From Pseudomonadota bacterium (lineage in GTDB: Bacteria; Myxococcota_A; Polyangia; Polyangiales; Polyangiaceae), in the NCBI GenBank assembly GCA_023432025.1, contig JAEYVE010000053.1:1-17539 (forward strand): a stretch of 17,539 nt of DNA, read 5' to 3'. Below the pieces are notes generated by a model. That model saw only the letters and a program-made list of their open reading frames with translations, was not told the origin of the DNA and searched no databases. Position numbers and translations under genes: made by a program. The stretch's first letter is position 1; each line of letters starts with the position of its first letter. Shown here one piece after another: positions 1 to 6,801 of this stretch.

Positions 1-2
1 TG

Positions 3-266
3 GCTAGCCTGACCGAGCTATTCGAGACCTGGCCGCGGGACCCGCTGTGCACGGAGACGCGTCACCGGCTGCTCGTCACGCCCGATCCCGATCTGGACGC
101 GGCCTTCGCCGCGTCGGCGTGGGGGCACTACGTGAAAGGCGACTGCTTCGACGAGAAGGTCGTGAGCGACTTCATCGACGCCCACTACGGCGACAACTAC
201 GAAAACATCTGCAACGCAGGCGTGGATCCGTTCGGAGGCTCCTACGCCGCCGACTGCGGGCGGTAA
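3..266 (+). CDS. 3' end of an unrecognised Cys-containing protein (5' truncated by window edge)
   Basis: The frame starting at base 3 is open to a TAA at 264-266 and gives 87 residues ending GGSYAADCGR. It has the acidic, Ala/Asp-rich composition and G/C-ending codons of real genes here, whereas the overlapping frame beginning with GTG at 47 is an Arg-rich shadow. There is no start in the window, so the gene begins upstream. Four cysteines lie at visible residues 16, 48, 70 and 85. Together with the Gly/Tyr/Asn-rich tail (HYGDNYENIC), they suggest an exported, disulfide-bonded protein, but this is inference. I do not recognise a family. Confidence 0.65.
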   Translation, partial: ASLTELFETWPRDPLCTETRHRLLVTPDPDLDAAFAASAWGHYVKGDCFDEKVVSDFIDAHYGDNYENICNAGVDPFGGSYAADCGR

Positions 267-375
267 ACATCGAGCGCCGCCGCGTCACGACGACCGGGTG
301 AGGCTCGATGCGGCGCGCCGCCCCGCGACGGCCACGTGGCGCGCTCGAAGCGACGCGCCGTGTGCCTCCGTCCGC

Positions 376-966
376 TCAAGGGCCAGGCATGGGCTTTTGG
401 CAGCGCGCCGCGAACACGACCTCGAGCCCCGGGAGATAGTCGATGTCCGCGATGGTCCCGAGCGTGCAGCCACCGCGCTCCACGCGGCGGAGCGACTCAC
501 CCGTCGCCGCAAGCGACACGTCGTTCCCGTCGGGCCGACGCACGACGAACGACGCTGCGGAATGCTCGGTGCCGCTCTCGTCCCGCCAGCTCTTGGACTG
601 AAGCTGCTCGACCACGCCACGCACTTCCATCGGCCCGGATACGAGCGCACGCAGCGCTCCGAAGGACGCGTACACGCCGAGCGCGAGGAGCACGCCAGCG
701 AAAGCGAGCCGCAGCTTCGGTGTGGTTCGTCCACGCACGAACCCCAGCACGTAGCCGCCCAAAAGCAACGCCGGCACTATCTGCAGCACCACGCGGGCCG
801 TCGCGAACTTTTGCCAATCCTGGGGGGTGAGCTCCACGCTGGTCAGCCAGTGCCCAACCAAGAGGGCCAGCACCCACACGACGCTCACGACGAGGAGGAA
901 CACCGCGCCTCGACCGAAGCGCTTCACGACACCGGGCGCGGCCGCGCCCTGACCATCCGCTGCCAT
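376..966 (-). CDS. three-helix integral membrane protein, function unknown
   Basis: This 196-aa protein starts at ATG 966, with a G-rich stretch (GGGGCG) immediately upstream on the coding strand. Three hydrophobic segments are visible at about residues 19-41, 57-78 and 85-107. The first follows a basic KRFGRG stretch, and RGR (78-80) lies between the second and third. The C-terminal ~85 residues are soluble and beta-like (ASFVVRRPDGNDVSLA; DIDYLPGLEVVF). That resembles the small DUF3592-like membrane proteins of this architecture, but I cannot assign the family firmly. Two cysteines (167 and 189) lie in the soluble domain. It is the last gene of the leftward block. The 84-bp gap after the kinase stop leaves open whether it is co-transcribed. 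Confidence 0.7.
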   Translation of the reverse strand: MAADGQGAAAPGVVKRFGRGAVFLLVVSVVWVLALLVGHWLTSVELTPQDWQKFATARVVLQIVPALLLGGYVLGFVRGRTTPKLRLAFAGVLLALGVYASFGALRALVSGPMEVRGVVEQLQSKSWRDESGTEHSAASFVVRRPDGNDVSLAATGESLRRVERGGCTLGTIADIDYLPGLEVVFAARCQKPMPGP

Positions 967-1050
967 CGCCCCGCAGCGTAGAGCGACGGGCGAGACACGG
1001 CGAGTCGAGCGCGCATTCGCCAGAATCCGGGCGCCCCAAGCGCGCCGTGG

Positions 1051-3030
1051 CTAGTCGGCAGCCGGCTCGAGCGTCAGCGAGAACGTTGCACCGCGGTCGG
1101 GCGCCGCCTCGGCCCAAACGCGGCCTCCATGGGACGAGACGATGCGTTTCACGATGGCCAAGCCCACCCCGGTGCCCTCGAACTCCTGCTCTCGGTGCAG
1201 ACGCTGAAACACCTGAAAGAGCCGGTGCGCGTAGCCCATGTCGAAGCCCGTGCCGTTGTCTCGCACGAAGTAGATGATTTCTCCGGCTTCCTTGCGGCAC
1301 CCCACCTCGATGCGCGCGGGATCCCTGTTGCGCGAGTACTTGAAGGCGTTCCCGAGCAAGTTGAAAAATACCTGCTTGAGGAGCGCTGCGTCTCCGCTGC
1401 AGGGCGCAAGCTCGCCGACACTCACCAGCGCTTCGCGTCCCCGCGTCGCCTGCGTGAGCTCGTTCAGGCACTCCTGCACGATAGCCTCCACGTCCACCGG
1501 AGCGCGCTCGATGGGGTGCCGCCCCAGCTGTGAAAACGCCAACAGGTCAGCGATGAGCTCGCTCATGCGCCGCCCACCCTCACGCAGATTGCCGACGTAG
1601 CGAAGCGCTTCGGGCGGGAGCGCGTGTCCGAAATCCTCCGAGAGAGCGTCCGCGAAGCCGTTGACGATGCGGAGCGGCGCGCGAAGATCGTGAGACACCG
1701 AGTAGCTGAAGGCTTCGAGCTCGCGGTTGGCCGCCTCCAGCTCGGCGGTGCGTTGAACGACGCGGTCCTCGAGCTCCTCGCGCTCACGTCGCAGCGCCTG
1801 CTCCGCGAGTTTTTGCGCCGTAATGTCCTCCGCGATGCCGCTGGCGCGGACGACTCGTCCGCTCCGATCCGCCTGCGCCTGCCCCGTGTCGCGAATCCAG
1901 CGTGTCTTCCCGTCGGAGCCGGTCACGCGGTACTCGGCGTCGATTACTTTCGCGAGCACGGGATTTTCCATCCAACGCTCGAGCGCCTCTGCGACAGGAG
2001 GGCGATCCTCCTCGTGAATGCACTCGATCCAGAGGCGCGGGTTCGCGTAGAGCTCCTCGGCCTTCCTCCCCCAGATGCGCTCGAAGGCCGGGCTCACGTA
2101 GGCGACGTGCGGCTCGGGAGCGAGCTCCAGCACCCAAAAGACGTGGTTGAGCGAGTTCGCTATTTCCAGAAAGCGATCGTTGCTCCGCGACAGCTCGAGC
2201 TCGCTCTGGAGGAGCCTCTCCTCTCGCAGCTTTCGATCGGTCACGTCCGAGAGCACTCCGTGCCACGTGAGGCTACCGTCAGGCTCCTTGACGGGCATGG
2301 AGTGACCTTCGATCCACAGCGGCTCACGGCCGGGCACGTTGATCCGCCACTCGTAGCGCCACGGAGACATGGTGCGCTCGGACTCGATCACGGTCTGCAC
2401 GAGACCCGGCACGTCCTCCGGGTGGTAGAGATCGATGAACTTCGTCGCGTCGGCGGCGACGGCCTCCCCACTGAGACCGAAGATTCTCTCGAAGGCGGCG
2501 CCCAAATAGCTGAACGTGAGCGCGCCGTCGAAGTTCCTTCGAATGGAGTGCAACACTTGAGGCGCGGCCGCCGCGATTTTTTCGAGTCTCTCTCGTTCGA
2601 AGCGCAGCGTTTCGCGCAGCTCACGAGCTTCGTCGACGTCCGTGCAGGAGGCGAGCCAGCGCGTTACGGAACCATTCTCTTTCCGGAGCGGAGCCACGGA
2701 AACGCGAAACCACCGATATTGCCCGTCGTGCTTCTGCAGACGGAGCTCCATCTCGAGCTCGTGCTCCCCCGCGAGCGCCTCCGAGAAACCGCCGGTAGCT
2801 GCTTGCCGGTCGTCGGGGTGAACGCTGGCGGACCAGCCCTCGCGCGAAAGCTCGTCCAGCGTCCGCCCCGTGTACGCCAAGAACCGCTGGTTGGCGTGCT
2901 CCACCGCCCCGCCCACGAAGCACGTCCACACGGGGAGGGGCAGCGACTCGACGAGCTCTCGGTAGCGAGGTTCGCCGTTCTCGGGCTCGCCCCCACGCGA
3001 CTCGTTTTGCGTCTCGAGATCGCCCTTCAC
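1051..3030 (-). CDS. triple-PAS soluble sensor histidine kinase
   Basis: A 659-aa histidine kinase that would autophosphorylate on His and pass phosphate to a response regulator. No signal peptide or membrane segment is visible, so it should sense in the cytoplasm. Three PAS/PAC units lie at about residues 22-138, 145-268 and 282-408. Each ends in the usual PAC pattern (for example GVLSDVTDRK and GIAEDITAQK). A coiled-coil linker follows at 405-440. The HisKA H-box is FSYSVSHDLRAPLR with phospho-acceptor His447, the type found in phytochrome-like kinases. The ATPase domain has an N-box (LLGNAFKYS, Asn561), G1 (DNGTGFD, 591-597) and G2 (EGTGVGLAI, 618-626), so it looks catalytically intact. 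The start is GTG 3030, overlapping the upstream kinase stop as GTGA, with a GAGG ribosome site eight bases upstream. The next Met is at residue 94, inside PAS1. The ligand cannot be predicted. Confidence 0.93.
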   Translation of the reverse strand: MKGDLETQNESRGGEPENGEPRYRELVESLPLPVWTCFVGGAVEHANQRFLAYTGRTLDELSREGWSASVHPDDRQAATGGFSEALAGEHELEMELRLQKHDGQYRWFRVSVAPLRKENGSVTRWLASCTDVDEARELRETLRFERERLEKIAAAAPQVLHSIRRNFDGALTFSYLGAAFERIFGLSGEAVAADATKFIDLYHPEDVPGLVQTVIESERTMSPWRYEWRINVPGREPLWIEGHSMPVKEPDGSLTWHGVLSDVTDRKLREERLLQSELELSRSNDRFLEIANSLNHVFWVLELAPEPHVAYVSPAFERIWGRKAEELYANPRLWIECIHEEDRPPVAEALERWMENPVLAKVIDAEYRVTGSDGKTRWIRDTGQAQADRSGRVVRASGIAEDITAQKLAEQALRREREELEDRVVQRTAELEAANRELEAFSYSVSHDLRAPLRIVNGFADALSEDFGHALPPEALRYVGNLREGGRRMSELIADLLAFSQLGRHPIERAPVDVEAIVQECLNELTQATRGREALVSVGELAPCSGDAALLKQVFFNLLGNAFKYSRNRDPARIEVGCRKEAGEIIYFVRDNGTGFDMGYAHRLFQVFQRLHREQEFEGTGVGLAIVKRIVSSHGGRVWAEAAPDRGATFSLTLEPAAD

Positions 3031-4184
3031 GAAAGGTCCTCGGAGCGGCGAGAGGCCACCGGGAGATGGACATGGAAGGTCGAGCCGCGGCCCGGCTCCG
3101 ACTCCACCCGAATGAAACCGCCGTGGTTCCGCACGATGCCGAGCACCGAGGACAGGCCCAGGCCCGTTCCTTGGTCCGGCGGCTTCGTCGAAAAGAACGG
3201 CTCGAAGATACGTCCCAGGTTTTCGGTCGCTATCCCCGAGCCGGTGTCGGCTACGGAGAGCACGGCATAGGGGCCCGCCTTGGCTCCTGCGTGCTCACGC
3301 GCCTGCGCGGGGTCGATGGACGCCTGCCAAACCCGAAGGTGCAGGGCCCCACCAAGCAACATGGCGTCGCGCGCGTTCACGCACAAGTTCATGAGCACTT
3401 GATGAATCTGCGTCGGATCGGCCACCACGTAGACATCCTGATCTCGCTCCTCGATGAGAATGGCGATGTCCTTGGGGAACGTTTGCCGAACGATCGCACC
3501 CATTTCGTCCACCAGCGCCGAAAGGCGAACGGGGATGCGCTCGCGGCTGGCGCCACGCCCAAATCGGAGGAGCTGCTGCAGCACGTTCGCGCCGCGCTGT
3601 GCGTTGGCGTCGATGGTGTCGAGCAGCGCGGTCACGGAAGGCTCCGCGACTTTTGTCCTGAGGAGCCCCTGCGCGATCAGGATCGGCTGCAGAATGTTGT
3701 TCAAGTCGTGCGCCACGCCTCCGGCGAGTCGCCCGAAGCTTTCCATGCGGTTGGCGCGCAGCAGACGCTCCTCCAGCTCACTCTTCTCTCTCCGTAGCTG
3801 CGCTTGCTCGAGCGCGCTGCTCACCGCCGGCGCCAAACGGGAAAGGCGATCCTTCAAGAGGTAGTCGGCTGCGCCCGAGCGCATGGCAGCGACGGCGAGC
3901 TCCTCGCTGATGGTGCCCGACACCAGAATGAACGGAACGTCGGGACAGCGCTCCTTGAGCAGAGCCAGCGCCGTCAGCCCGTCGAACTGAGGGAGCTGGT
4001 AGTCGGACAGGACCAAGTCGGGTCCGGCGTCGAGCGCTCGCAGGTAGCTCAGGCGATCGTCGACGCGCGTCGCCTCGAAGCGGATGCCGCCGCGCCGCAA
4101 CGCTCGTTCGATGAGCTCCGCGTCGAGCACGTCGTCCTCGACGAGCAGGATTCTGATGGTCTCGCTCGGGCGGCTGGAACTCAT
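3027..4184 (-). CDS. hybrid response-regulator receiver / histidine kinase
   Basis: A 385-aa cytoplasmic signalling protein with a receiver domain placed before the kinase. The receiver (about 9-128) has the acidic pocket VEDD (16-18), phospho-acceptor Asp61 in LVLSDYQLP, the switch residue region VSGT (88-91) and the conserved Lys111 in YLLKDR. A coiled coil (125-148) joins it to HisKA with His159 in GGVAHDLNNIL, the H-box of NtrB-like kinases. The ATPase domain shows Asn270 (NLCVNARDAM), G1 DTGSGI (313-318) and G2 GTGLGLSS (339-346). The input is thus probably phosphorylation by another kinase rather than a ligand. I chose ATG 4184 because it begins just before the receiver and has GGCGGAG seven bases upstream. 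The frame stays open to 4472, but those 96 residues are Arg-rich and unlike coding sequence. Its stop overlaps the next kinase start by four bases. Confidence 0.92.
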   Translation of the reverse strand: MSSSRPSETIRILLVEDDVLDAELIERALRRGGIRFEATRVDDRLSYLRALDAGPDLVLSDYQLPQFDGLTALALLKERCPDVPFILVSGTISEELAVAAMRSGAADYLLKDRLSRLAPAVSSALEQAQLRREKSELEERLLRANRMESFGRLAGGVAHDLNNILQPILIAQGLLRTKVAEPSVTALLDTIDANAQRGANVLQQLLRFGRGASRERIPVRLSALVDEMGAIVRQTFPKDIAILIEERDQDVYVVADPTQIHQVLMNLCVNARDAMLLGGALHLRVWQASIDPAQAREHAGAKAGPYAVLSVADTGSGIATENLGRIFEPFFSTKPPDQGTGLGLSSVLGIVRNHGGFIRVESEPGRGSTFHVHLPVASRRSEDLS

Positions 4185-4398
4185 CCTCCATCTCCGCCTT
4201 ACTAGAATCCGGCGCATCGGTAAAACGTCGACGCCCGGCCGCCCGAATCTTCGTCGCTTCCACGCCCTCGCCGCGAAACCACGGCGCTGGTCGAAAAACG
4301 TCGTGGTAGCGCCTCCACGGTCGAAATTCTCGTTCGTCCCGAGGCCCTCGCTCACTTGCGTAGCTTCGTTCGGTTCACCCCGGGCCCGAGCTCGCGGC

Positions 4399-4608
4399 GT
4401 GACCGGTGCCCTGACGACGAGGGCGCTGAGGAAGAAGGCGGAAACGCGGCGACGACACGGCGCCTTGTCCACTCAGGCCGAGACGGACGCTCGTCACCGC
4501 GCCGCCGCCGAGCGCTGGGCAGCGAAGAAGGCAGCACGCACCAAGGTCCCCGCTACGCGCAAGGCCGCCGCACGAAGGGCGGCCCAGACGCGTACGAGCA
4601 GGGGCTGA
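4399..4608 (+). CDS. possible small Ala/Lys/Arg-rich basic protein
   Basis: From a GTG at 4399 this frame gives 69 residues rich in Ala, Lys and Arg, for example AAERWAAKKAARTK, similar in composition to histone H1-like or AlgP-like basic tails. About 80% of codons end in G or C, as expected for a gene of this genome. It stops three bases before the convergent sodC stop, so it fits the available gap neatly. Against it: there is no convincing ribosome site, no Met start, and low-complexity basic frames arise easily in GC-rich DNA. No function is assigned. Confidence 0.3.
   Translation: MTGALTTRALRKKAETRRRHGALSTQAETDARHRAAAERWAAKKAARTKVPATRKAAARRAAQTRTSRG
4563..4584 (-). other. perfect 7-bp stem-loop downstream of sodC
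   Basis: GGCCGCC and GGCGGCC form a perfect inverted repeat with an 8-base loop, 28 bases past the sodC stop on its strand. No U-tract follows, so it is not a standard intrinsic terminator. It could protect the 3' end or be a by-product of Ala/Arg codons in the possible gene on the other strand. Confidence 0.25.
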
Positions 4609-4611
4609 ACC

Positions 4612-5250
4612 TCAGTGGTTGGCGATGACGCCGCACGCGATGCGCGCGCCGGAGTTGCCGGAAGGTTGGGTCGAGTAGTCGTCCTCGGCTTGGTGAACGA
4701 TGACGGCCCGACCGAGGATGTCCGTGGGGCCGCCGCCGCCCAGTGTGGCGCCCTGGATGACGAAGTCGACCGCGGCGTTCCCGCGCGAGTCCGCCTTCAG
4801 GTTGTTCATGTCGCCCAGGTGATGCTCGTGGCCCTCGCCCGGGTTGCCGTGGGGGTGACCGCTCGGATTGAAGTGATCGCCCGCGCTCTTCCCGTCGGGA
4901 GCGCTGCAGTCACCCTTTTCGTGAACGTGAAAGCCGTGGAGCCCGCCGTCCGTCAGGCCCGCTACGGTGCCCTCGACGTGCACGCCGCCGTCCACCGCCA
5001 CGAAGGTCAAGCGGCCCTTCGTTGGATTGCCCGACGTCGGCTGGATGTCAGCGACCGCCGACGCCGCGGCTCCGCGAGCCTCCGCCGCGTCCGCGCTCTC
5101 CGAGGGCGACTGCACCGGCTTGCCGTCGATCGACTGCTCGGAGCCGTCCGCGTCGTTCGCGGAGCGCGCGTCGGCGCGATTGTCATGGCTACATGATGCG
5201 AGGGAGAGCGTGAGCCCGAGGAGCCCGCATGCCCAGTAGGTCGGTGTCAT
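4612..5250 (-). CDS. sodC: lipoprotein Cu/Zn superoxide dismutase
   Basis: A 212-aa protein that dismutates superoxide to hydrogen peroxide and oxygen outside the cytoplasm. The N-terminus is a lipoprotein signal with lipobox LASC (lipidated Cys20). A disordered Ser/Asp/Ala linker (about 21-68) then leads to a SOD domain (about 69-212). Copper ligands are His108 and His110 (GFHVH), bridging His126 (GDHFNP) and His186 (VIVHQAEDD). Zinc ligands are His134 (PHGNP), His144 and Asp147 (HHLGD). Cys115 and Cys206 form the conserved disulfide, and the ending GNSGARIACGVI is diagnostic. The start is ATG 5250, chosen because the signal peptide begins there. The frame continues open upstream to 5745 but is not coding-like, and no strong ribosome site is seen. 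The residue after the lipid Cys is Ser, consistent with outer-membrane sorting. It is divergent from the gene at 5479. Confidence 0.94.
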   Translation of the reverse strand: MTPTYWACGLLGLTLSLASCSHDNRADARSANDADGSEQSIDGKPVQSPSESADAAEARGAAASAVADIQPTSGNPTKGRLTFVAVDGGVHVEGTVAGLTDGGLHGFHVHEKGDCSAPDGKSAGDHFNPSGHPHGNPGEGHEHHLGDMNNLKADSRGNAAVDFVIQGATLGGGGPTDILGRAVIVHQAEDDYSTQPSGNSGARIACGVIANH

Positions 5251-5478
5251 GAACGAACCATGCGTCAGCGAAGCGCCGAAGAAAAGCCTGAAATTCGTGC
5301 ACGACGGGGTACTCGAAGTCTGCGGCAAGGAACACTCGCGCTCCTCACCGAACGGGCGCCACGAAGCACCGAAATCCCTGGGTCCGTGGCGCCTCAACTT
5401 CGGGACGGTCCCGCGCTGGACGTTCCTTGACGTGCATCGCCTCGGCTTCCGAAGGACGTCGAACGCAGGGAGGACAGG

Positions 5479-5739
5479 ATGTTGGAGGAGCAAGTCACCG
5501 CAGCTGCCGCGCGTCTTCGTACTCTCGTGGCGGACATCGAACAGCTCGAAGCCGTACTCTCCGACAACGAGAGCTTTCGCGCCGCTCAGAACGTGCGCGC
5601 TTCGGTCGAAGCGCTGCGCGCGCACCTCGTGCCGCTCCTCCGGGACCTGGGCGCGGACGTGACTTCGCTCGAGCAGGTGCGACCGCCCACGGCGTGTCCG
5701 CCGAGCTTCGCTCCGCCCAGCACGTTGTGCTCGGACTGA
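5479..5739 (+). CDS. small helical (coiled-coil) protein, unknown
   Basis: An 86-aa protein starting at ATG 5479, with a strong GGGAGG ribosome site just upstream. Residues 1-65 are almost entirely helical with heptad-like spacing of Leu/Val/Ile (RLRTLVADIEQLEAVL; ASVEALRAHLVPLL), suggesting a dimeric coiled coil. The last 20 residues are Pro-rich with two cysteines (TACPP and TLCSD). It lies 18 bp upstream of the MgtC-family gene on the same strand and is probably co-transcribed with it. I do not recognise a family. Confidence 0.7.
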   Translation: MLEEQVTAAAARLRTLVADIEQLEAVLSDNESFRAAQNVRASVEALRAHLVPLLRDLGADVTSLEQVRPPTACPPSFAPPSTLCSD

Positions 5740-5757
5740 GACCACGGCCTGTCGAAG

Positions 5758-6231
5758 ATGACGCCGTTCGAATCTTGGGCAGAGCCCGCGGTTCGTCTCG
5801 CGGTGGCGACGACCATCGGCGCGCTGCTCGGCGTCAACCGAGATCTACGGCACAAGCCACTCGGCTTGCGAACGTTGGCCATGGTTTCGCTCGGATCGTG
5901 CGCGCTCACTCTTTCCGTGGAGCAGTACGCCAGAGCGCACGGGATCGAGGCCGCGGACGCCGCCAGCCGCGCCGCGCAAGGAGTCGTCTCGGGGATCGGT
6001 TTTTTGGGCGCTGGCGTCATCCTGCGCGGCCGCAGCCACGTGCGTAACCTGACGACCGCCGCCACCATCTGGATGTCGTCCGCGCTGGGCGTCGCCTGCG
6101 CGCTCCAGGGTTGGACGGTGGTCGCCGTCGCCTCCTGCTTGACGTTCGTGCTCTTGGTGTTCGGAGGTCGCGTCGAGCGGAGTATTCACCGCACGGCCAA
6201 GCCGACCACGGGCGACGATTCCAAAGGCTGA
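5758..6231 (+). CDS. MgtC/SapB-family membrane protein
   Basis: A 157-aa integral membrane protein matching the N-terminal hydrophobic domain of the MgtC/SapB family. Recognisable blocks are GALLGVNRDLRHKPLGLRT (21-39), a family signature ending in GLRT followed by AMVSLGS, and QGVVSGIGFLGAGVILRG (74-91) leading into NLTTAATIWMSSALG. About five hydrophobic segments are visible (12-28, 36-56, 74-90, 99-116, 118-136). The ~100-residue C-terminal ACT-like domain of Salmonella MgtC is absent, as in many short family members. MgtC is linked to survival in low Mg2+ and inhibition of F-type ATP synthase in pathogens. For environmental short forms the role is uncertain, so I give no gene symbol. ATG 5758 has only a weak GAAG upstream, consistent with coupling to the preceding gene. 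Confidence 0.9.
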   Translation: MTPFESWAEPAVRLAVATTIGALLGVNRDLRHKPLGLRTLAMVSLGSCALTLSVEQYARAHGIEAADAASRAAQGVVSGIGFLGAGVILRGRSHVRNLTTAATIWMSSALGVACALQGWTVVAVASCLTFVLLVFGGRVERSIHRTAKPTTGDDSKG

Positions 6232-6233
6232 CC

Positions 6234-6467
6234 TCAGCCGGGCGGCGGCAGGGTCGAAGGCCTCGGCGTGCGCGGGCGCGCGTTGGCGACCTCCGCGGAG
6301 TACGCCTCTCTCTCCGAGAGCACGCTCCTGGCGACGGCGAACACGTCCTTGGGCGTCGCCGTCGGGCCGAGGAACAACCGCTCCACGAGGCGACGCGCGA
6401 CGTCACGCTCGAAGCCGGCTTGGACGAGCTCTTCGACGACGGACGCGGTGAACGAATAGTGGCCCAC
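6234..6467 (-). CDS. small 77-aa protein of unknown function (GTG start)
   Basis: A 77-aa frame with nearly all codons ending in G or C and a balanced composition: helical, amphipathic residues 5-55 (SVVEELVQAGFERDVARRLVERLF) followed by a Pro/Arg-rich tail. GTG 6467 is effectively forced as the start, because an in-frame TAG sits five codons upstream and there is no internal Met. No clear Shine-Dalgarno is seen. It is convergent with the MgtC-family gene, with only two bases between the stops. The helical part could fold as a small UBA-like or regulatory three-helix domain, but I do not recognise a family. Confidence 0.6.
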   Translation of the reverse strand: MGHYSFTASVVEELVQAGFERDVARRLVERLFLGPTATPKDVFAVARSVLSEREAYSAEVANARPRTPRPSTLPPPG

Positions 6468-6801
6468 GCGAACAGCCGTCTACCACGACACGTCGGGTGC
6501 GACGAAAGGCCGGCCATGTGCGACCGTGTGGCAGTCTGCAATCGAAGCGCCGGTTCAGTTGCCATTCGTGCGAACGCGGGTTTCCCGTGAGCCGTCCGAG
6601 CTAGCGAGTCCCCATCACGACCGCGAGCTCTCCTAGCGGAAGCAGACTGCACCGACCGAGCCAGCGACGCGCCTCCCTCGCTCGCGCGCGGGCCTGCCCT
6701 CGCTTCCGTGACGTGCCGCTCGCTCCGTACGCTGCGACACTCTGCATTGTCGTGTCGAGCTGTCGGTCGAGGACTCGCTCCTCGGTGGGGAAGGACGTGA
6801 G
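6468..6801. other. 334-bp intergenic region, no gene recognised
   Basis: No frame here has convincing coding character. It must contain the promoter of the EF-G-like gene and possibly that of the divergent 77-aa gene. A 9-bp inverted repeat (GCAGTCTGC at 6531-6539 and GCAGACTGC at 6642-6650) is separated by 102 bases and may be chance. No promoter boxes stand out. Confidence 0.5.

Noticed and set aside
1624..3270. Plus-strand frame opposite the PAS kinase
   Set aside because: It runs across the junction of two kinases on the other strand and has no motif; shadow frame.
4185..4472. N-terminal extension of the receiver-kinase to 4472
   Set aside because: The 96 extra residues are Arg-rich without domain similarity, while ATG 4184 has a good ribosome site just before the receiver domain.
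5249..5662. Plus-strand frame starting in the sodC upstream region
   Set aside because: Only the first part is even mildly coding-like; it overlaps the better-supported gene at 5479, which has a strong ribosome site.
5251..5745. N-terminal extension of sodC to 5745
   Set aside because: It would bury the lipoprotein signal and overlaps the 86-aa gene on the other strand.
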